Positions 55,576 through 64,000 of a stretch of 64,000 nt of DNA are shown in pieces; position 1 is the first letter of the stretch, and each line of letters opens with the position of its first letter. The stretch is from the NCBI RefSeq assembly GCF_036227565.1, contig NZ_CP109460.1, positions 7,192,001 through 7,256,000 of the forward strand, read 5' to 3'. The position numbers were made by a program, and so were the translations under genes. This stretch comes from Streptomyces sp. NBC_01454 (GTDB taxonomy: Bacteria > Actinomycetota > Actinomycetes > Streptomycetales > Streptomycetaceae). The notes under the pieces are model-generated. The model worked only from the letters and a program-made list of their open reading frames with translations, did no database searches and was not told the origin of the DNA.

Positions 55576-55602
55576 ACGACGCGTCCGCGGTGCCGCTGAA
55601 CG
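55550..55602 (+). repeat. 26-bp tandem duplication at the ATPase stop codon
   Basis: ACGACGCGTCCGCGGTGCC(CG)GCTGA occurs twice in a row; the first copy encodes the C-terminal DDASAVPG-stop, the second lies just after the stop. A replication-slippage duplication that leaves the reading frame complete. Confidence 0.7.
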
Positions 55603-55713
55603 GCCGTCGGACACCGTCCGCCGCATCCGCCGCCCGAGGCGCACTGGTGGCAGACGGTCAGCTTCCGGATACTGGCGGTGCTCGACAGCCGTGTGCGACA
55701 GCGGGAGTTCACC

Positions 55714-56892
55714 ATGCGCAACGCGAATCCGTGGAAGGCCGCCGTGACGGCCGCAGTGCTGCTGCTGGCCGTCGCCTGCGGCTCCGGCGGCGGAGGGACC
55801 GGCGGCGGGGGAGCCGCCGAGCGGAAGAGCGTCGGCAAGGGCGAGGGCCGGGTCGACCTCATCGCCTGGGCCGGCTATGCCGAGGACGGCTCCAACGATC
55901 CCAAGGCCGACTGGGTGCACCCCTTCGAGAAACAGACCGGCTGCAAGGTAAACACCAAGATCGCCGGGACCTCCGACGAGATGGTCTCGCTGATGAAGAC
56001 CGGCCAGTACGACACCGTGTCCGCATCCGGCGACGCCACCCTGCGCCTGATCGCCGCGGGGGACGTCGCGCCGGTCAACACCCGTCTGGTCCCGAACTAC
56101 CGTGACATCTTCAGCGGCCTCAAGATGCGCCCGTTCAACTCCAGGAACGGAAAGATGTACGGCATCCCGCACGGCCGCGGCGCCAATCTGCTGATGTACC
56201 GCACCGACAAGGTCTCCCCGGCCCCCGACTCCTGGAAGGCCGTCTTCGACGGCGCCCCGAAATACTCGGGCAAGGTCACCGCCTACGACTCACCGATCTA
56301 CATCGCCGACGCCGCCCTCTACCTCATGAAGACCCGCCCGGCGCTCGGCATCAAGGACCCCTACGCCCTGGACCGCACCCAACTCGACGCCGCCGTCGCC
56401 CTGCTGAAGAAGCAGCGGCAGCACATCGGCGAATACTGGAGCGACTACCAGAAGGAAGTCACGGCCTTCAAGGGCGGCGACAGCGTCATCGGCACCACCT
56501 GGCAGGTCATCGCCAACACCGCCGCCGCGGAGAAGGCCCCCGTCAAGGCCGTCCTCCCCAAGGAGGGGGCGACCGGCTGGTCCGACACCTGGATGATCTC
56601 CGCCAGGGCCGCCCACCCCAACTGCGCCTACAAGTGGCTCAACTGGATCGTCTCACCGAAGGTGAACGCCCAGGTGGCCGAGTTCTTCGGGGAGGCACCC
56701 GCCAACGCCAGGGCCTGCCGGGAGACCGCCGACCCCCACCACTGCGCCGTCTTCCACGCCGACGACGAGGCCTACTACCGCCGCGTCCACTTCTGGACCA
56801 CCCCCGTCCCGCAGTGCCTGGACGGGCGGAAGAACGTCACGTGCACCGACTATGCGCAATGGACCCGCGCCTGGACGGAGATCAAGGGCTGA
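55714..56892 (+). CDS. ABC transporter substrate-binding lipoprotein (PotD-like)
   Basis: A 392-aa lipoprotein with a signal peptide (WKAAVTAAVLLLAVACGSGG; lipobox LAVAC, lipidated Cys about residue 22) and a Gly-rich tether. The mature part has the polyamine-binding family pattern: LIAWAGYAEDGSNDPK, KQTGCKVNTKIAGTSDEMV, MYGIPHGRGANLLMYRTDKV, VIGTTWQVIANT and WSDTWMISARAAHPNCAYKW. It would capture a cationic or small organic solute outside the cell. It sits between the ATPase and permease genes; the exact ligand cannot be assigned. Confidence 0.88.
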   Translation: MRNANPWKAAVTAAVLLLAVACGSGGGGTGGGGAAERKSVGKGEGRVDLIAWAGYAEDGSNDPKADWVHPFEKQTGCKVNTKIAGTSDEMVSLMKTGQYDTVSASGDATLRLIAAGDVAPVNTRLVPNYRDIFSGLKMRPFNSRNGKMYGIPHGRGANLLMYRTDKVSPAPDSWKAVFDGAPKYSGKVTAYDSPIYIADAALYLMKTRPALGIKDPYALDRTQLDAAVALLKKQRQHIGEYWSDYQKEVTAFKGGDSVIGTTWQVIANTAAAEKAPVKAVLPKEGATGWSDTWMISARAAHPNCAYKWLNWIVSPKVNAQVAEFFGEAPANARACRETADPHHCAVFHADDEAYYRRVHFWTTPVPQCLDGRKNVTCTDYAQWTRAWTEIKG

Positions 56893-56905
56893 ACCGGGGC
56901 AGCCG

Positions 56906-57754
56906 GTGTCCGTCACGGCACGCGAGCGGGGCGCCCGGGCCCGGCTCGCCGCCCTCCTCGCCCCGCCCCTCCTCTGGCTGATCCTCGCCTACCTCGGCTC
57001 CCTCGCCGTCCTCCTCCTCTCGGCCTTCTGGACCACCGACCCCTTCACCTCCGACGTCGTGCACTCCTTCACCGCCGACAACTTCCGGGAGATCGTCGCC
57101 GACCCCGTGTACCGCACCGTCGCCCTGCGCACGCTCGGCATCGCCCTCGTCGTCACCCTCCTCGACGCCCTGCTCGCACTGCCCATGGCCTTCTTCATGG
57201 CGTGGGTGGCGAGCGGCCGGCTGCGCCGCGCCCTGCTGGTGGCCGTCCTCACCCCGCTGTGGGCGGGCTATCTGGTCAAGGGCTATGCCTGGCGGGTGAT
57301 GCTCGGCGAGCACGGCATCGTCAACGCGGCCCTCGCCCCGCTGGGGCTGCACGGACCCGGTTACGGCACGACCGCCGTCGTGATCGTGCTGGCCTACCTC
57401 TGGCTGCCGTACATGATTCTGCCTCTGCACGCGGCCCTGGAGCGGCTGCCCGCACACCAGCTGGAGGCGTCCGCCGACCTCGGTGCGGGCACCGCGCGCA
57501 CCCTGCGCTCCGTCGTCGCCCCCGCCGTCCGCCCCGCGCTCCTGGCCGGCTCGCTCTTCACCTTCTCGCTCAGCCTCGGCGACTACCTGACCGTGCAGAT
57601 CGTCGGCGGCCGCACCCAGCTGCTGGGCAATGTCATCGCCTCCCAGGTCACCCTCGATCTGCCGCTCGCCGCGGCGCTCTCCGCGGTCCCCGTCGTCCTC
57701 GTCGTCTGTTACCTCGCCGCGGTCCGCCGGGCCGGCGCACTCGACTCGCTCTGA
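56906..57754 (+). CDS. ABC transporter permease (PotB type)
   Basis: A 282-aa membrane protein with six helices (PPLLWLILAYLGSLAVLLLS first) and the ATPase-contact EAA loop LEASADLGAGTARTLRSVVAP. GTG at 56906 is used; it follows the binding-protein stop by 13 bp. C-terminal helices end with VVLVVCYLAAVRR. Together with the next gene it forms the heterodimeric pore of the importer. Confidence 0.88.
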   Translation: MSVTARERGARARLAALLAPPLLWLILAYLGSLAVLLLSAFWTTDPFTSDVVHSFTADNFREIVADPVYRTVALRTLGIALVVTLLDALLALPMAFFMAWVASGRLRRALLVAVLTPLWAGYLVKGYAWRVMLGEHGIVNAALAPLGLHGPGYGTTAVVIVLAYLWLPYMILPLHAALERLPAHQLEASADLGAGTARTLRSVVAPAVRPALLAGSLFTFSLSLGDYLTVQIVGGRTQLLGNVIASQVTLDLPLAAALSAVPVVLVVCYLAAVRRAGALDSL

Positions 57755-57777
57755 CCGGTCGCGCAGGAGGCAGCCGG

Positions 57778-58590
57778 ATGCATCTCACCCGCACCGCCCG
57801 CATCGTCCTCGGCTGCGTCACGGCCGCCGGACTGGCCCTGATCTACCTCCCGCTGCTCCTGGTCCTGCTCAACTCCCTCAACGCCGACCCCTCGTTCGCC
57901 TGGCCGCCCGGCGCGCTGACCGGCGAGTGGTGGCGGCGCGCCCTGCACAGCGCGGGCGCCCGCGACGCGCTGTGGACCTCGCTCACGGCCGGCCTCGGCG
58001 CCACCGCGCTGGCCCTGGTCCTCGGCTCGCTCGCCGCCTTCGCCGTGCACCGCCACCGCTTCTTCGGGCGGCAGACGGTCTCGTTCCTGATCGTGCTGCC
58101 GCTCGCGCTGCCCGGCATCGTCACCGGCATCGCCCTCAACGCCGCGTTCCGCACCGTCCTCGCGCCGCTGGGCATCGGCTTCGGCCTGTTCACGGTCGTC
58201 GTGGGCCATGCCACGTTCTGCGTCGTGATCGTCTTCAACAACGTCGCCGCCCGGCTCCGCCGGATCGGACCGTCCCTGGCCGAGGCCTCCGCCGACCTGG
58301 GCGCCCGCCCCTGGCAGACCCTGCGCCACGTCACCTTTCCCGCTCTGCGGCCGGCGCTGTTCGCCGGCGCCCTGCTGGCCTTCGCGCTCTCCTTCGACGA
58401 GGTCGTGGTGACCACCTTCACGGCGGGCGCGGGCACCAAAACCCTCCCGCTCTGGATCTACGAGAATCTGGCCCGCCCGCACCAGGCCCCGGTCGTCGAC
58501 GTGGTGGCCGCGCTGCTGATCGCCCTGTCCGTCCTCCCCGTCCGCGCGGCCCAGCGACTCTCGTCGGACCCGGCCGGCGGCCGCCTCTGA
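57778..58590 (+). CDS. ABC transporter permease (PotC type)
   Basis: A 270-aa six-helix permease starting MHLTRTARIVLGCVTAAG after AGGAGG. The EAA loop is LAEASADLGARPWQTLRHVTFP, and FALSFDEVVVTTFTAG is a PotC hallmark. Last gene of the four-gene importer operon; a 14-bp-stem hairpin follows at 58679. Confidence 0.88.
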   Translation: MHLTRTARIVLGCVTAAGLALIYLPLLLVLLNSLNADPSFAWPPGALTGEWWRRALHSAGARDALWTSLTAGLGATALALVLGSLAAFAVHRHRFFGRQTVSFLIVLPLALPGIVTGIALNAAFRTVLAPLGIGFGLFTVVVGHATFCVVIVFNNVAARLRRIGPSLAEASADLGARPWQTLRHVTFPALRPALFAGALLAFALSFDEVVVTTFTAGAGTKTLPLWIYENLARPHQAPVVDVVAALLIALSVLPVRAAQRLSSDPAGGRL

Positions 58591-58678
58591 GGGCACCGGG
58601 GAGAGCATTCTCAGCCGAAGGGACGACGTCACCCTCCTCCGGTCAACCGGACGCGGCCGGCCCGCGTCCCTCCCGGCA

Positions 58679-58723
58679 GGGTCCGGGCACGGGATCCACG
58701 GGGGTGGTTCCGTGCCCGGACCC
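58679..58723. terminator. Terminator between transporter operon and dipeptidase gene
   Basis: GGGTCCGGGCACGG paired with CCGTGCCCGGACCC, 14-bp perfect stem, about 17-nt loop, between convergent genes. Confidence 0.7.
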
Positions 58724-58767
58724 GGGGGAGCCGCACGTCCCCCGGCGGCCGGCAAAGCCCCGACGCC

Positions 58768-59580
58768 TCACTGCACGGGAAAGTCGAAGTAGGTGTCCGG
58801 GAACGTCTCCGGGGTGAAGGTGAAGTGCCACCACTCCTCCGGGAGGTTCACGAATCCGGCCCGCTCCAGCCCGTGCTCGAGCAGCAGCCGGTTCGCCCGC
58901 TGCCGCCCGTGGATGCGCGGGTCGAGGGTGTGCGCGAGCGTGTCGAAGCAGTCGAAGCCGGTCCCCATGTCGAGGGAGTTGTCCGGGAACCGTCCGGCCT
59001 TCGGCCCGTAACAGGGCGCCAGGGGCTCGCCCGGCACATACGGGCGGGTCGGCAGGGCCGGCAGCCGCACCAGGGTCACATCGAGCGTACTGCCCCGGCT
59101 GTGACCGGACCTGGCCGCGATATAGCCGTCGTCGAACAGCTTCGACTTGTCCTCCCGCGGGTAGAACTCGGACTTCATCCGCTGGTCCCCGAGGTCCTCG
59201 GCCCACCGCACGAAGTGGTTCACGGCGCGCTGCGGCCGGTAGCAGTCGTAGACCTTGAGCGACAGCCCGCGCCGCAGGAAGGAGCGCTGAGCCCGGTGCA
59301 GGGCCCGTGCGGCGTCCCGCGTCAGCAGGCACACCGGCCTGCGGTAGCCGTCCACCGGCACTCCCGTGAAGTTGTGCGGGGTGGGGTAGCGCATCTCCTG
59401 GATGATCGTGGGGTCCACCTCGCGCAGCGCCACGAACTCCTTCGGCACCGACGCCGGTCCCGACGGCGGCACCGGCCGGTGGGCGGCCCCCGCGGCGGCG
59501 GGCGACGGCACCACGGTGACGGTCATCAGGGCGGCGGCAGCGACGGCAAGGCCGCGCAGCGCGGCAGCAAGTCTCGGCAT
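58768..59580 (-). CDS. Secreted D-alanyl-D-alanine dipeptidase (VanX family, M15D)
   Basis: A 270-aa Zn peptidase with a signal peptide (ALRGLAVAAAALMTVTVV, cleavage after SPAAAG). The catalytic signature SGHSRGSTLDVTL (SxHxxGxxxD) supplies a His and an Asp Zn ligand, and EEWWHF supplies the catalytic Glu and third ligand. Conserved MRYPTPHNFTG and VYDCYRPQRAV are also present. VanX-type enzymes hydrolyse D-Ala-D-Ala. The signal peptide places this copy outside the cell, pointing to cell-wall recycling more than to cytoplasmic vancomycin resistance. No vanH or vanA homologue is near. Confidence 0.88.
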   Translation of the reverse strand: MPRLAAALRGLAVAAAALMTVTVVPSPAAAGAAHRPVPPSGPASVPKEFVALREVDPTIIQEMRYPTPHNFTGVPVDGYRRPVCLLTRDAARALHRAQRSFLRRGLSLKVYDCYRPQRAVNHFVRWAEDLGDQRMKSEFYPREDKSKLFDDGYIAARSGHSRGSTLDVTLVRLPALPTRPYVPGEPLAPCYGPKAGRFPDNSLDMGTGFDCFDTLAHTLDPRIHGRQRANRLLLEHGLERAGFVNLPEEWWHFTFTPETFPDTYFDFPVQ

Positions 59581-59637
59581 GGCCCTCCGTCTACCAGGCC
59601 CGGCAGCCGGAGGGGAAGCCCCGTGCGCGCCCGGCCG

Positions 59638-62034
59638 CTACCCGTCCGTCAGCCCCCGCACCCGCACCGGGTATCCCACCGCCTCCCCGTCCCGCCGCTC
59701 CACGACCACCCGGTCGCCCTCCCACCGCGAGACGAAGCGCTCCACGGCCGGCCGCTGCCAGCCGTCCCCGGCATCCGGCACCACCAGCCCGCTGCCGCCG
59801 CGCCCGGCCGGCGGCGCCCACGCCTCCAGCTCCGTCCCGCCGTCCGCACCCGCCACCGGCACCACCGCACCGGCCCGCGCCAGCACCGGAATCCGCGACA
59901 GCGGCGCCTCCACCCACACCTGCCCGGGCCCCTCGTAGGCCCGGCCGGTCGCGGTGTCGTACCACCGGCCGCGCGGCAGCCGCACCGGCCGCCGGGTCAC
60001 GCCCGCCGCCAGCACCGGCGCCACCAACAGCGCATCCCCCAGCAGAAAGACGTCTTCACAATCCCGCAGCGCCCGGTCCCGCGGCGCGTTCCACCACACC
60101 GGCCGGACATACGGCGCCCCGGTCAGCCGCGCCAACTGGCCCAGCGTCCCGAAGTAGGGCAGCAGCCGCCGCCGTGCACACAACGCCGTACGGGCGTGCT
60201 CCAGCACCTCGGCCCCGAACTCCCACGGCTCCCGCCGCCCCGCCCCCCACGCCGAGTGCGTACGGAACAGCGGCAGGAAGGCGCCCAGCTGGAACCACCG
60301 CAGATACAGCTCCGGGGACGGCTGCCCGGAGAACCCGCCGATATCGGGACCGCTGTACGGCACCCCGCACAGCCCCAGCCCCAGCACCAGCGACAACGAG
60401 GCCCGCAGCCCCGGCCAGTCCGTCGCCACATCGCCCGACCAGGTGCCGCCGTAGCGCTGCAGCCCCGCCCAGCCCGAGCGGGAGAAGAGGAACGGCCGCT
60501 CGTCCGGGCGCAGTTCGCACAGCCCGTCGAAACCGGCCCGCGCCATCGCCAGGGCGTAGACGTTGTGCGCCTCCCGGTGGTCGCCGCCCCGCCCCTCCAG
60601 CGCATGCCGCGCCGAGCGCGGCAGCGTCCGCTCCCCGAACGCGGCGAACGAGACCGGCTCGTTCATGTCGTGCCAGAAGCCCGCGAAGCCCTGCGCCAGC
60701 CGCTCCGCGTACAGCCCGCCCCACCACTTGCGCACCCGCGCATCGGTGAAGTCCGGGTACACCGACTCACCCGGCCACACTTCCCCGCGCACCTCCCGCC
60801 CCCGCGCGTCCCGCACGAAGGCGTCCGCCGCCGCCCCGCCCTCGTACACCGCGTCCCCCGGCTCCGCCCGCACCCCGGGATCCACGATCGAGACCAGCCG
60901 TACGCCCTGCGCGCGCAACTCCCGCGCCAGACCCGGCAGATCCGGATAGCGCTCCGGGTCGACGGTGAAGACCCGGTGCCGGTCGAAGTGGTCGATGTCC
61001 AGATGGACGGCGGACAGCGGAAGCCCCCGCTCCGCGTAACCGGCGGCCACCTCGCGCACGTCGTCCTGGCCCGCGAAGCCCCACCGGGCGTGCTGCGGCC
61101 CCAGCGCCCACAGCGGCGGCAGCGCGGGCGCCCCGGTCAGCGCCGTCCAGCCCTGCAGCACCCGGGCCGGGGTGCCGGCCAGCACCCAGTAGCGCAGCGG
61201 CCCGCCGTCCATCCGCAGCTCACAGGTGCCCGGCCGGTCATGACCCGAGCCCGCCCCCTCCGCGCCCTCGCGCAGCGTCACCCGGCCGTCCCAGGAGTTG
61301 TCGTGGAACACCAGATGGGTGCCGGCGTCCGCCACCACCAGCTGTACGGGCATCGTCAGCGACAGCGGATCGTCACCCGGCCCGAAGGTGCCGCCCGGGT
61401 CGGTGTTCCACAGCCGGTACACCCCGTCCCGCAGCCGCGGCCCGTGCGCCCGGCCGCCCAGCCCGAAGAACCGGGCATCGGCCGCGACCTCCGCGCGCTG
61501 CACCCAGCGCGCGGTGCCGCCGCCCCCGGACCGGCCCGACGCGGCGTCCGCACCGTCCGCGCCCGCCCCCTCCCACCAGCGCGGCGGCAACTCCCGCCGC
61601 AGCACCGCCCCGCCGGGTGTGCGCACCTCCACCGCGCCGTGCCGGGACACCACCACCAGCACCCGCTCGGAGACCACCCGCCAGCCGCCCTCCGTATCGG
61701 GCTCCAGCACCGCCCGCGCATCCACCTCGGGACACGCGCCGGCCAGCGCGTACGACGGCTCCGGCGCGGCGCCGTCCCAGCCGCAGAACACCGCACCGCC
61801 CGCCGCCACCCGCACCCGCAGCGACGACCGCGCGAAATGGATCACCCCGCCGCCCGGCTGGGGCTCCGCGCCGCGCGCCGCCCCCGGCACCCGCGCCCGC
61901 TCCGCCCCGCGCCGCGGCAGCGCCAGCGCATCCGCCCGCCGCGCCCGCCACGCCGCGCGCACGGACCGCAGCCCCTGCGCCGGCCCGACCGTCTTGATCA
62001 TCCGTACCGACCGCACCAGTTCCCGCCCGTCCAT
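59638..62034 (-). CDS. Glycoside hydrolase family 31 (alpha-glucosidase-like)
   Basis: A 798-aa GH31 enzyme. The N-terminal beta-sandwich (about 50-280) includes YRLWNTDPGGTFGPGDDPL; the barrel begins near WALGPQHARWGFAGQDDV. LSAVHLDIDHFDRHRVFT is the conserved strand, GFWHDMNEPVSFAAFGE carries the catalytic nucleophile Asp, and YGGTWSGDVATDWPGL the acid/base Asp; GVPYSGPDIGGFSG follows. It would release alpha-linked glucose or xylose from oligosaccharides. No signal peptide is apparent, so intracellular. The start MDGRELVRSV at 62034 has only a weak ribosome site. Monocistronic, with no sugar transporter nearby. Confidence 0.88.
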   Translation of the reverse strand: MDGRELVRSVRMIKTVGPAQGLRSVRAAWRARRADALALPRRGAERARVPGAARGAEPQPGGGVIHFARSSLRVRVAAGGAVFCGWDGAAPEPSYALAGACPEVDARAVLEPDTEGGWRVVSERVLVVVSRHGAVEVRTPGGAVLRRELPPRWWEGAGADGADAASGRSGGGGTARWVQRAEVAADARFFGLGGRAHGPRLRDGVYRLWNTDPGGTFGPGDDPLSLTMPVQLVVADAGTHLVFHDNSWDGRVTLREGAEGAGSGHDRPGTCELRMDGGPLRYWVLAGTPARVLQGWTALTGAPALPPLWALGPQHARWGFAGQDDVREVAAGYAERGLPLSAVHLDIDHFDRHRVFTVDPERYPDLPGLARELRAQGVRLVSIVDPGVRAEPGDAVYEGGAAADAFVRDARGREVRGEVWPGESVYPDFTDARVRKWWGGLYAERLAQGFAGFWHDMNEPVSFAAFGERTLPRSARHALEGRGGDHREAHNVYALAMARAGFDGLCELRPDERPFLFSRSGWAGLQRYGGTWSGDVATDWPGLRASLSLVLGLGLCGVPYSGPDIGGFSGQPSPELYLRWFQLGAFLPLFRTHSAWGAGRREPWEFGAEVLEHARTALCARRRLLPYFGTLGQLARLTGAPYVRPVWWNAPRDRALRDCEDVFLLGDALLVAPVLAAGVTRRPVRLPRGRWYDTATGRAYEGPGQVWVEAPLSRIPVLARAGAVVPVAGADGGTELEAWAPPAGRGGSGLVVPDAGDGWQRPAVERFVSRWEGDRVVVERRDGEAVGYPVRVRGLTDG

Positions 62035-62355
62035 GCCGGTCAGCCTGCCATTGACGGCCGGGTGCGCGGGCACCGTTCAACTGCCGTTCACCTGCACCGG
62101 GTCACCCTCGGCCACCTTCAGGCCCGCGGCTCGCCCCGCTCTGGCCGGATCCCGCCACGCGCCCCGGCACCCGCTCCGCGCCCCGTGGCCGGACCCTGTC
62201 CACCACCCGGCGAATGTGGGGAGTCCACCCTGGTGCCGGAGTCGATCACATGGCATCGTCCAGGCAAACCGTGTCGTGCGCACACGCCGGAGCGGGGGAG
62301 ACCCACCGTCGTGTGCGCCCGACGCACACGACGCGTACCGTCCGGGAGCCGCATC
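62035..62355. other. Divergent promoter region, 321 bp
   Basis: Between the GH31 and acetoacetyl-CoA synthetase genes. Contains a perfect 11-5-11 palindrome (62307-62333) and a related weaker one (about 62270-62286). No gene supported. Confidence 0.45.
62307..62333. promoter_or_regulatory. Palindrome upstream of acetoacetyl-CoA synthetase
   Basis: CGTCGTGTGCG-N5-CGCACACGACG, perfect, centred 36 bp before the ATG. CGTGT-N7-ACACG about 45 bp upstream shares the CACACG half site. Likely repressor operators. Confidence 0.5.
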
Positions 62356-64000
62356 ATGACCACCGCACCGCAGTCCGCCCCACAGCCGGAGCCCCTCTGG
62401 CAGCCCGGCCCGGACCGCATCGCCGGCGCACAGGTCACCCGCTTCCACACCTGGGCGGCCGCCCACCACGGGGCACCCGCCCCCACCCCCGGCGACCCCG
62501 CGACGAGCTACGCCGACCTGCACCGCTGGTCCGTCGACGCCCTCCCCGCCTTCTGGCGGGCCACCGCCGAGTGGTTCGACGTCCGCTTCGCCACGCCGTA
62601 CGAGACCGTGCTCGCCGACCCCGCGATGCCCGGCGCCCGCTGGTTCCCCGGCGCCACCCTCAACTACGCCGAGCACGCCCTGCGCGCCGCCGAGGACCCG
62701 TCCCGCGCCGACGCCCCCGCGCTGCTCCATGTCGACGAGACCCATGAACCCACGCCCGTGACCTGGCGGGAGCTGCGCGACCGGGTCGGCTCGCTGGCCG
62801 CCGCACTCCGCCGGCTCGGCGTCCGCCCCGGCGACCGCGTCAGCGCCTATGTCCCCAACATCCCGCAGGCCGTCGTCGCGCTGCTGGCCACCGCCGCGGT
62901 CGGCGCCGTGTGGACCTCCTGCGCCCCCGACTTCGGCGCCCGCAGCGTGCTGGACCGCTTCCAGCAGATCGAACCGGTCGTCCTGTTCACCGTCGACGGC
63001 TACCGCTACGGCGGCAAGGAGCACGACCGCCGCGACACCGTCGCCGAACTCCGCGCCGAACTTCCCACCCTCCGGGCCGTCGTCCACATCCCGCTGCTCG
63101 GCACTCCCGCCCCCGAAGGCGCCCTGAACTGGTCGGACCTGATCACGCACGACACCGAACCGGTCTTCGATCAGGTCCCGTTCGACCATCCCCTGTGGGT
63201 CCTGTACTCCTCCGGCACCACCGGCCTGCCCAAGGCCATCGTCCAGTCCCAGGGCGGCATCCTGCTCGAACACCTCAAGCAGACCGGTCTGCACTGCGAC
63301 CTCGGCCCCGACGACCGGTTCTTCTGGTACACCTCCACCGGCTGGATGATGTGGAACTTCCTCGTCGCCGGCCTCCTGGTGGGCTCCACGATCGTGCTCT
63401 ACGACGGCAGCCCCGGCCACCCCGACGTCTCCGCCCAGTGGCGGGTCGCCGAAACCACCCGCGCCACCGTCTTCGGCACCTCCGCCGCCTACGTCATGGC
63501 CTGCCGCAAGGCCGGCATCCACCCGGCCCGCGACCTCGACCTCTCCGCCATCACCTGCGTCGCCACCACCGGCTCCCCGCTCCCGCCGGACGGCTTCCGC
63601 TGGCTGCACGATTCCTTCGCGGAGAGCGGCGCCGACCTCTGGACGGCCTCGGTCAGCGGCGGCACCGACGTCTGCAGCTGTTTCGCCGGCGCCGTCCCCA
63701 CCCTCCCCGTCCACATCGGCGAACTCCAGGCCGCCTGCCTGGGCACCGACCTCCAGGCCTGGGACCCCCAGGGCAAACCGGTCACCGACGAGGTCGGCGA
63801 ACTCGTCGTCACCCGCCCCATGCCGTCCATGCCCACCCGCTTCTGGAACGACCCCGACGGCACCCGCTACCACGACAGCTACTTCGACATGTACCCCGGC
63901 GTCTGGCGGCACGGCGACTGGATCACCCTCACCTCCCGCGGCAGCGTCGTCATCCACGGCCGCTCCGACTCCACCCTCAACCGCCAGGGCGTCCGGATGG
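62356..64000 (+). CDS. Acetoacetyl-CoA synthetase, C-terminus off the right edge
   Basis: An ANL-superfamily ligase making acetoacetyl-CoA from acetoacetate, ATP and CoA; 548 codons are present of an expected 650 or so. The N-terminal acetoacetyl/acetyl-CoA synthetase domain (WFPGATLNYAEHAL), the P-loop YSSGTTGLPKAIVQSQGG, WYTSTGWMMWNFLV and SGGTDVCSCFAGAVPTLPV are diagnostic for AACS; GDWITLTSRGSVVIHGRSD starts the A8 hinge before the edge. ATG has GGGAG upstream. A large palindrome precedes it. By family it feeds ketone-body carbon into acetyl-CoA or polyketide precursors. Confidence 0.92.
   Translation, partial: MTTAPQSAPQPEPLWQPGPDRIAGAQVTRFHTWAAAHHGAPAPTPGDPATSYADLHRWSVDALPAFWRATAEWFDVRFATPYETVLADPAMPGARWFPGATLNYAEHALRAAEDPSRADAPALLHVDETHEPTPVTWRELRDRVGSLAAALRRLGVRPGDRVSAYVPNIPQAVVALLATAAVGAVWTSCAPDFGARSVLDRFQQIEPVVLFTVDGYRYGGKEHDRRDTVAELRAELPTLRAVVHIPLLGTPAPEGALNWSDLITHDTEPVFDQVPFDHPLWVLYSSGTTGLPKAIVQSQGGILLEHLKQTGLHCDLGPDDRFFWYTSTGWMMWNFLVAGLLVGSTIVLYDGSPGHPDVSAQWRVAETTRATVFGTSAAYVMACRKAGIHPARDLDLSAITCVATTGSPLPPDGFRWLHDSFAESGADLWTASVSGGTDVCSCFAGAVPTLPVHIGELQAACLGTDLQAWDPQGKPVTDEVGELVVTRPMPSMPTRFWNDPDGTRYHDSYFDMYPGVWRHGDWITLTSRGSVVIHGRSDSTLNRQGVRM

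Noticed and set aside
58768..59580. VanX-like dipeptidase as evidence for a vancomycin-resistance cluster
   Set aside because: It is exported and stands alone; no vanR, vanS, vanH or ligase gene is near.

Overview
The window is 64 kb of a very high-GC actinobacterial chromosome, almost certainly Streptomyces. The evidence is a cvnABCD-type conservon, an NsdA/NsdB-like TPR regulator, a DUF397 protein, a mycothiol-dependent formaldehyde dehydrogenase, strong GC bias at third codon positions, and many GTG starts with ATGA/GTGA overlaps. I saw no rRNA, tRNA, CRISPR array, insertion sequence or intact prophage gene.

Layout. 1-5.5 kb: acyl-CoA catabolism block with an acyl-CoA synthetase (cut by the left edge), a crotonase, a DUF35 protein and two thiolase-fold proteins; it resembles steroid or branched side-chain catabolism clusters. 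5.6-9 kb: patchy stretch with a DUF397 protein, a GNAT acetyltransferase, a TetX-like FAD monooxygenase and two gene remnants. 9-19 kb: ACT-domain protein, conserved hypothetical, secreted amidase, phosphotransferase, NsdA-like regulator, PAS-SpoIIE phosphatase and a HEAT-like protein. 19.3-26.3 kb: four translationally coupled genes, namely two GT4 glycosyltransferases, an SGNH hydrolase and a fused HyuA-HyuB oxoprolinase-type enzyme. 26.4-32.3 kb: pyroglutamate module with pxpA-pxpB-pxpC, a divergent GntR regulator, two membrane proteins (DUF969, DUF979) and pyroglutamyl peptidase. Two near-identical operator-promoters link the two arms. 32.4-39.8 kb: three-gene SMC/condensin-like operon shaped like MksFEB or JetABC but with no JetD nuclease gene beside it. 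39.9-42.9 kb: mycothiol formaldehyde dehydrogenase, IclR regulator, orphan Rieske ferredoxin and a small membrane protein. 43.3-49.6 kb: a conservon split by an epoxide-hydrolase-like gene and a TetR gene. 49.7-52.2 kb: glpF-glpK. 52.4-58.6 kb: a DUF35-thiolase fusion divergent from a PotABCD-type ABC transporter. 58.8-62.0 kb: secreted VanX-like dipeptidase and a GH31 glycosidase. 62.4 kb to the end: acetoacetyl-CoA synthetase (cut by the right edge).

How the parts work together. The pyroglutamate module reads as a complete salvage route: Pcp releases 5-oxoproline from peptides, the DUF969/DUF979 pair may be its transporter, PxpABC opens the ring to glutamate, and the GntR protein probably represses both arms. 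A second, fused oxoprolinase sits convergent to it. The two thiolase/DUF35 loci, at 1-5.5 kb and 52-54 kb, share a CTGAC-N5-GTCAG palindrome and may share a regulator that is not in this window. The strongest candidate for an undescribed system is the SMC-like operon, followed by the split conservon and the GntR pyroglutamate regulon. All functional statements come from reading motifs and gene order; no database search was run.
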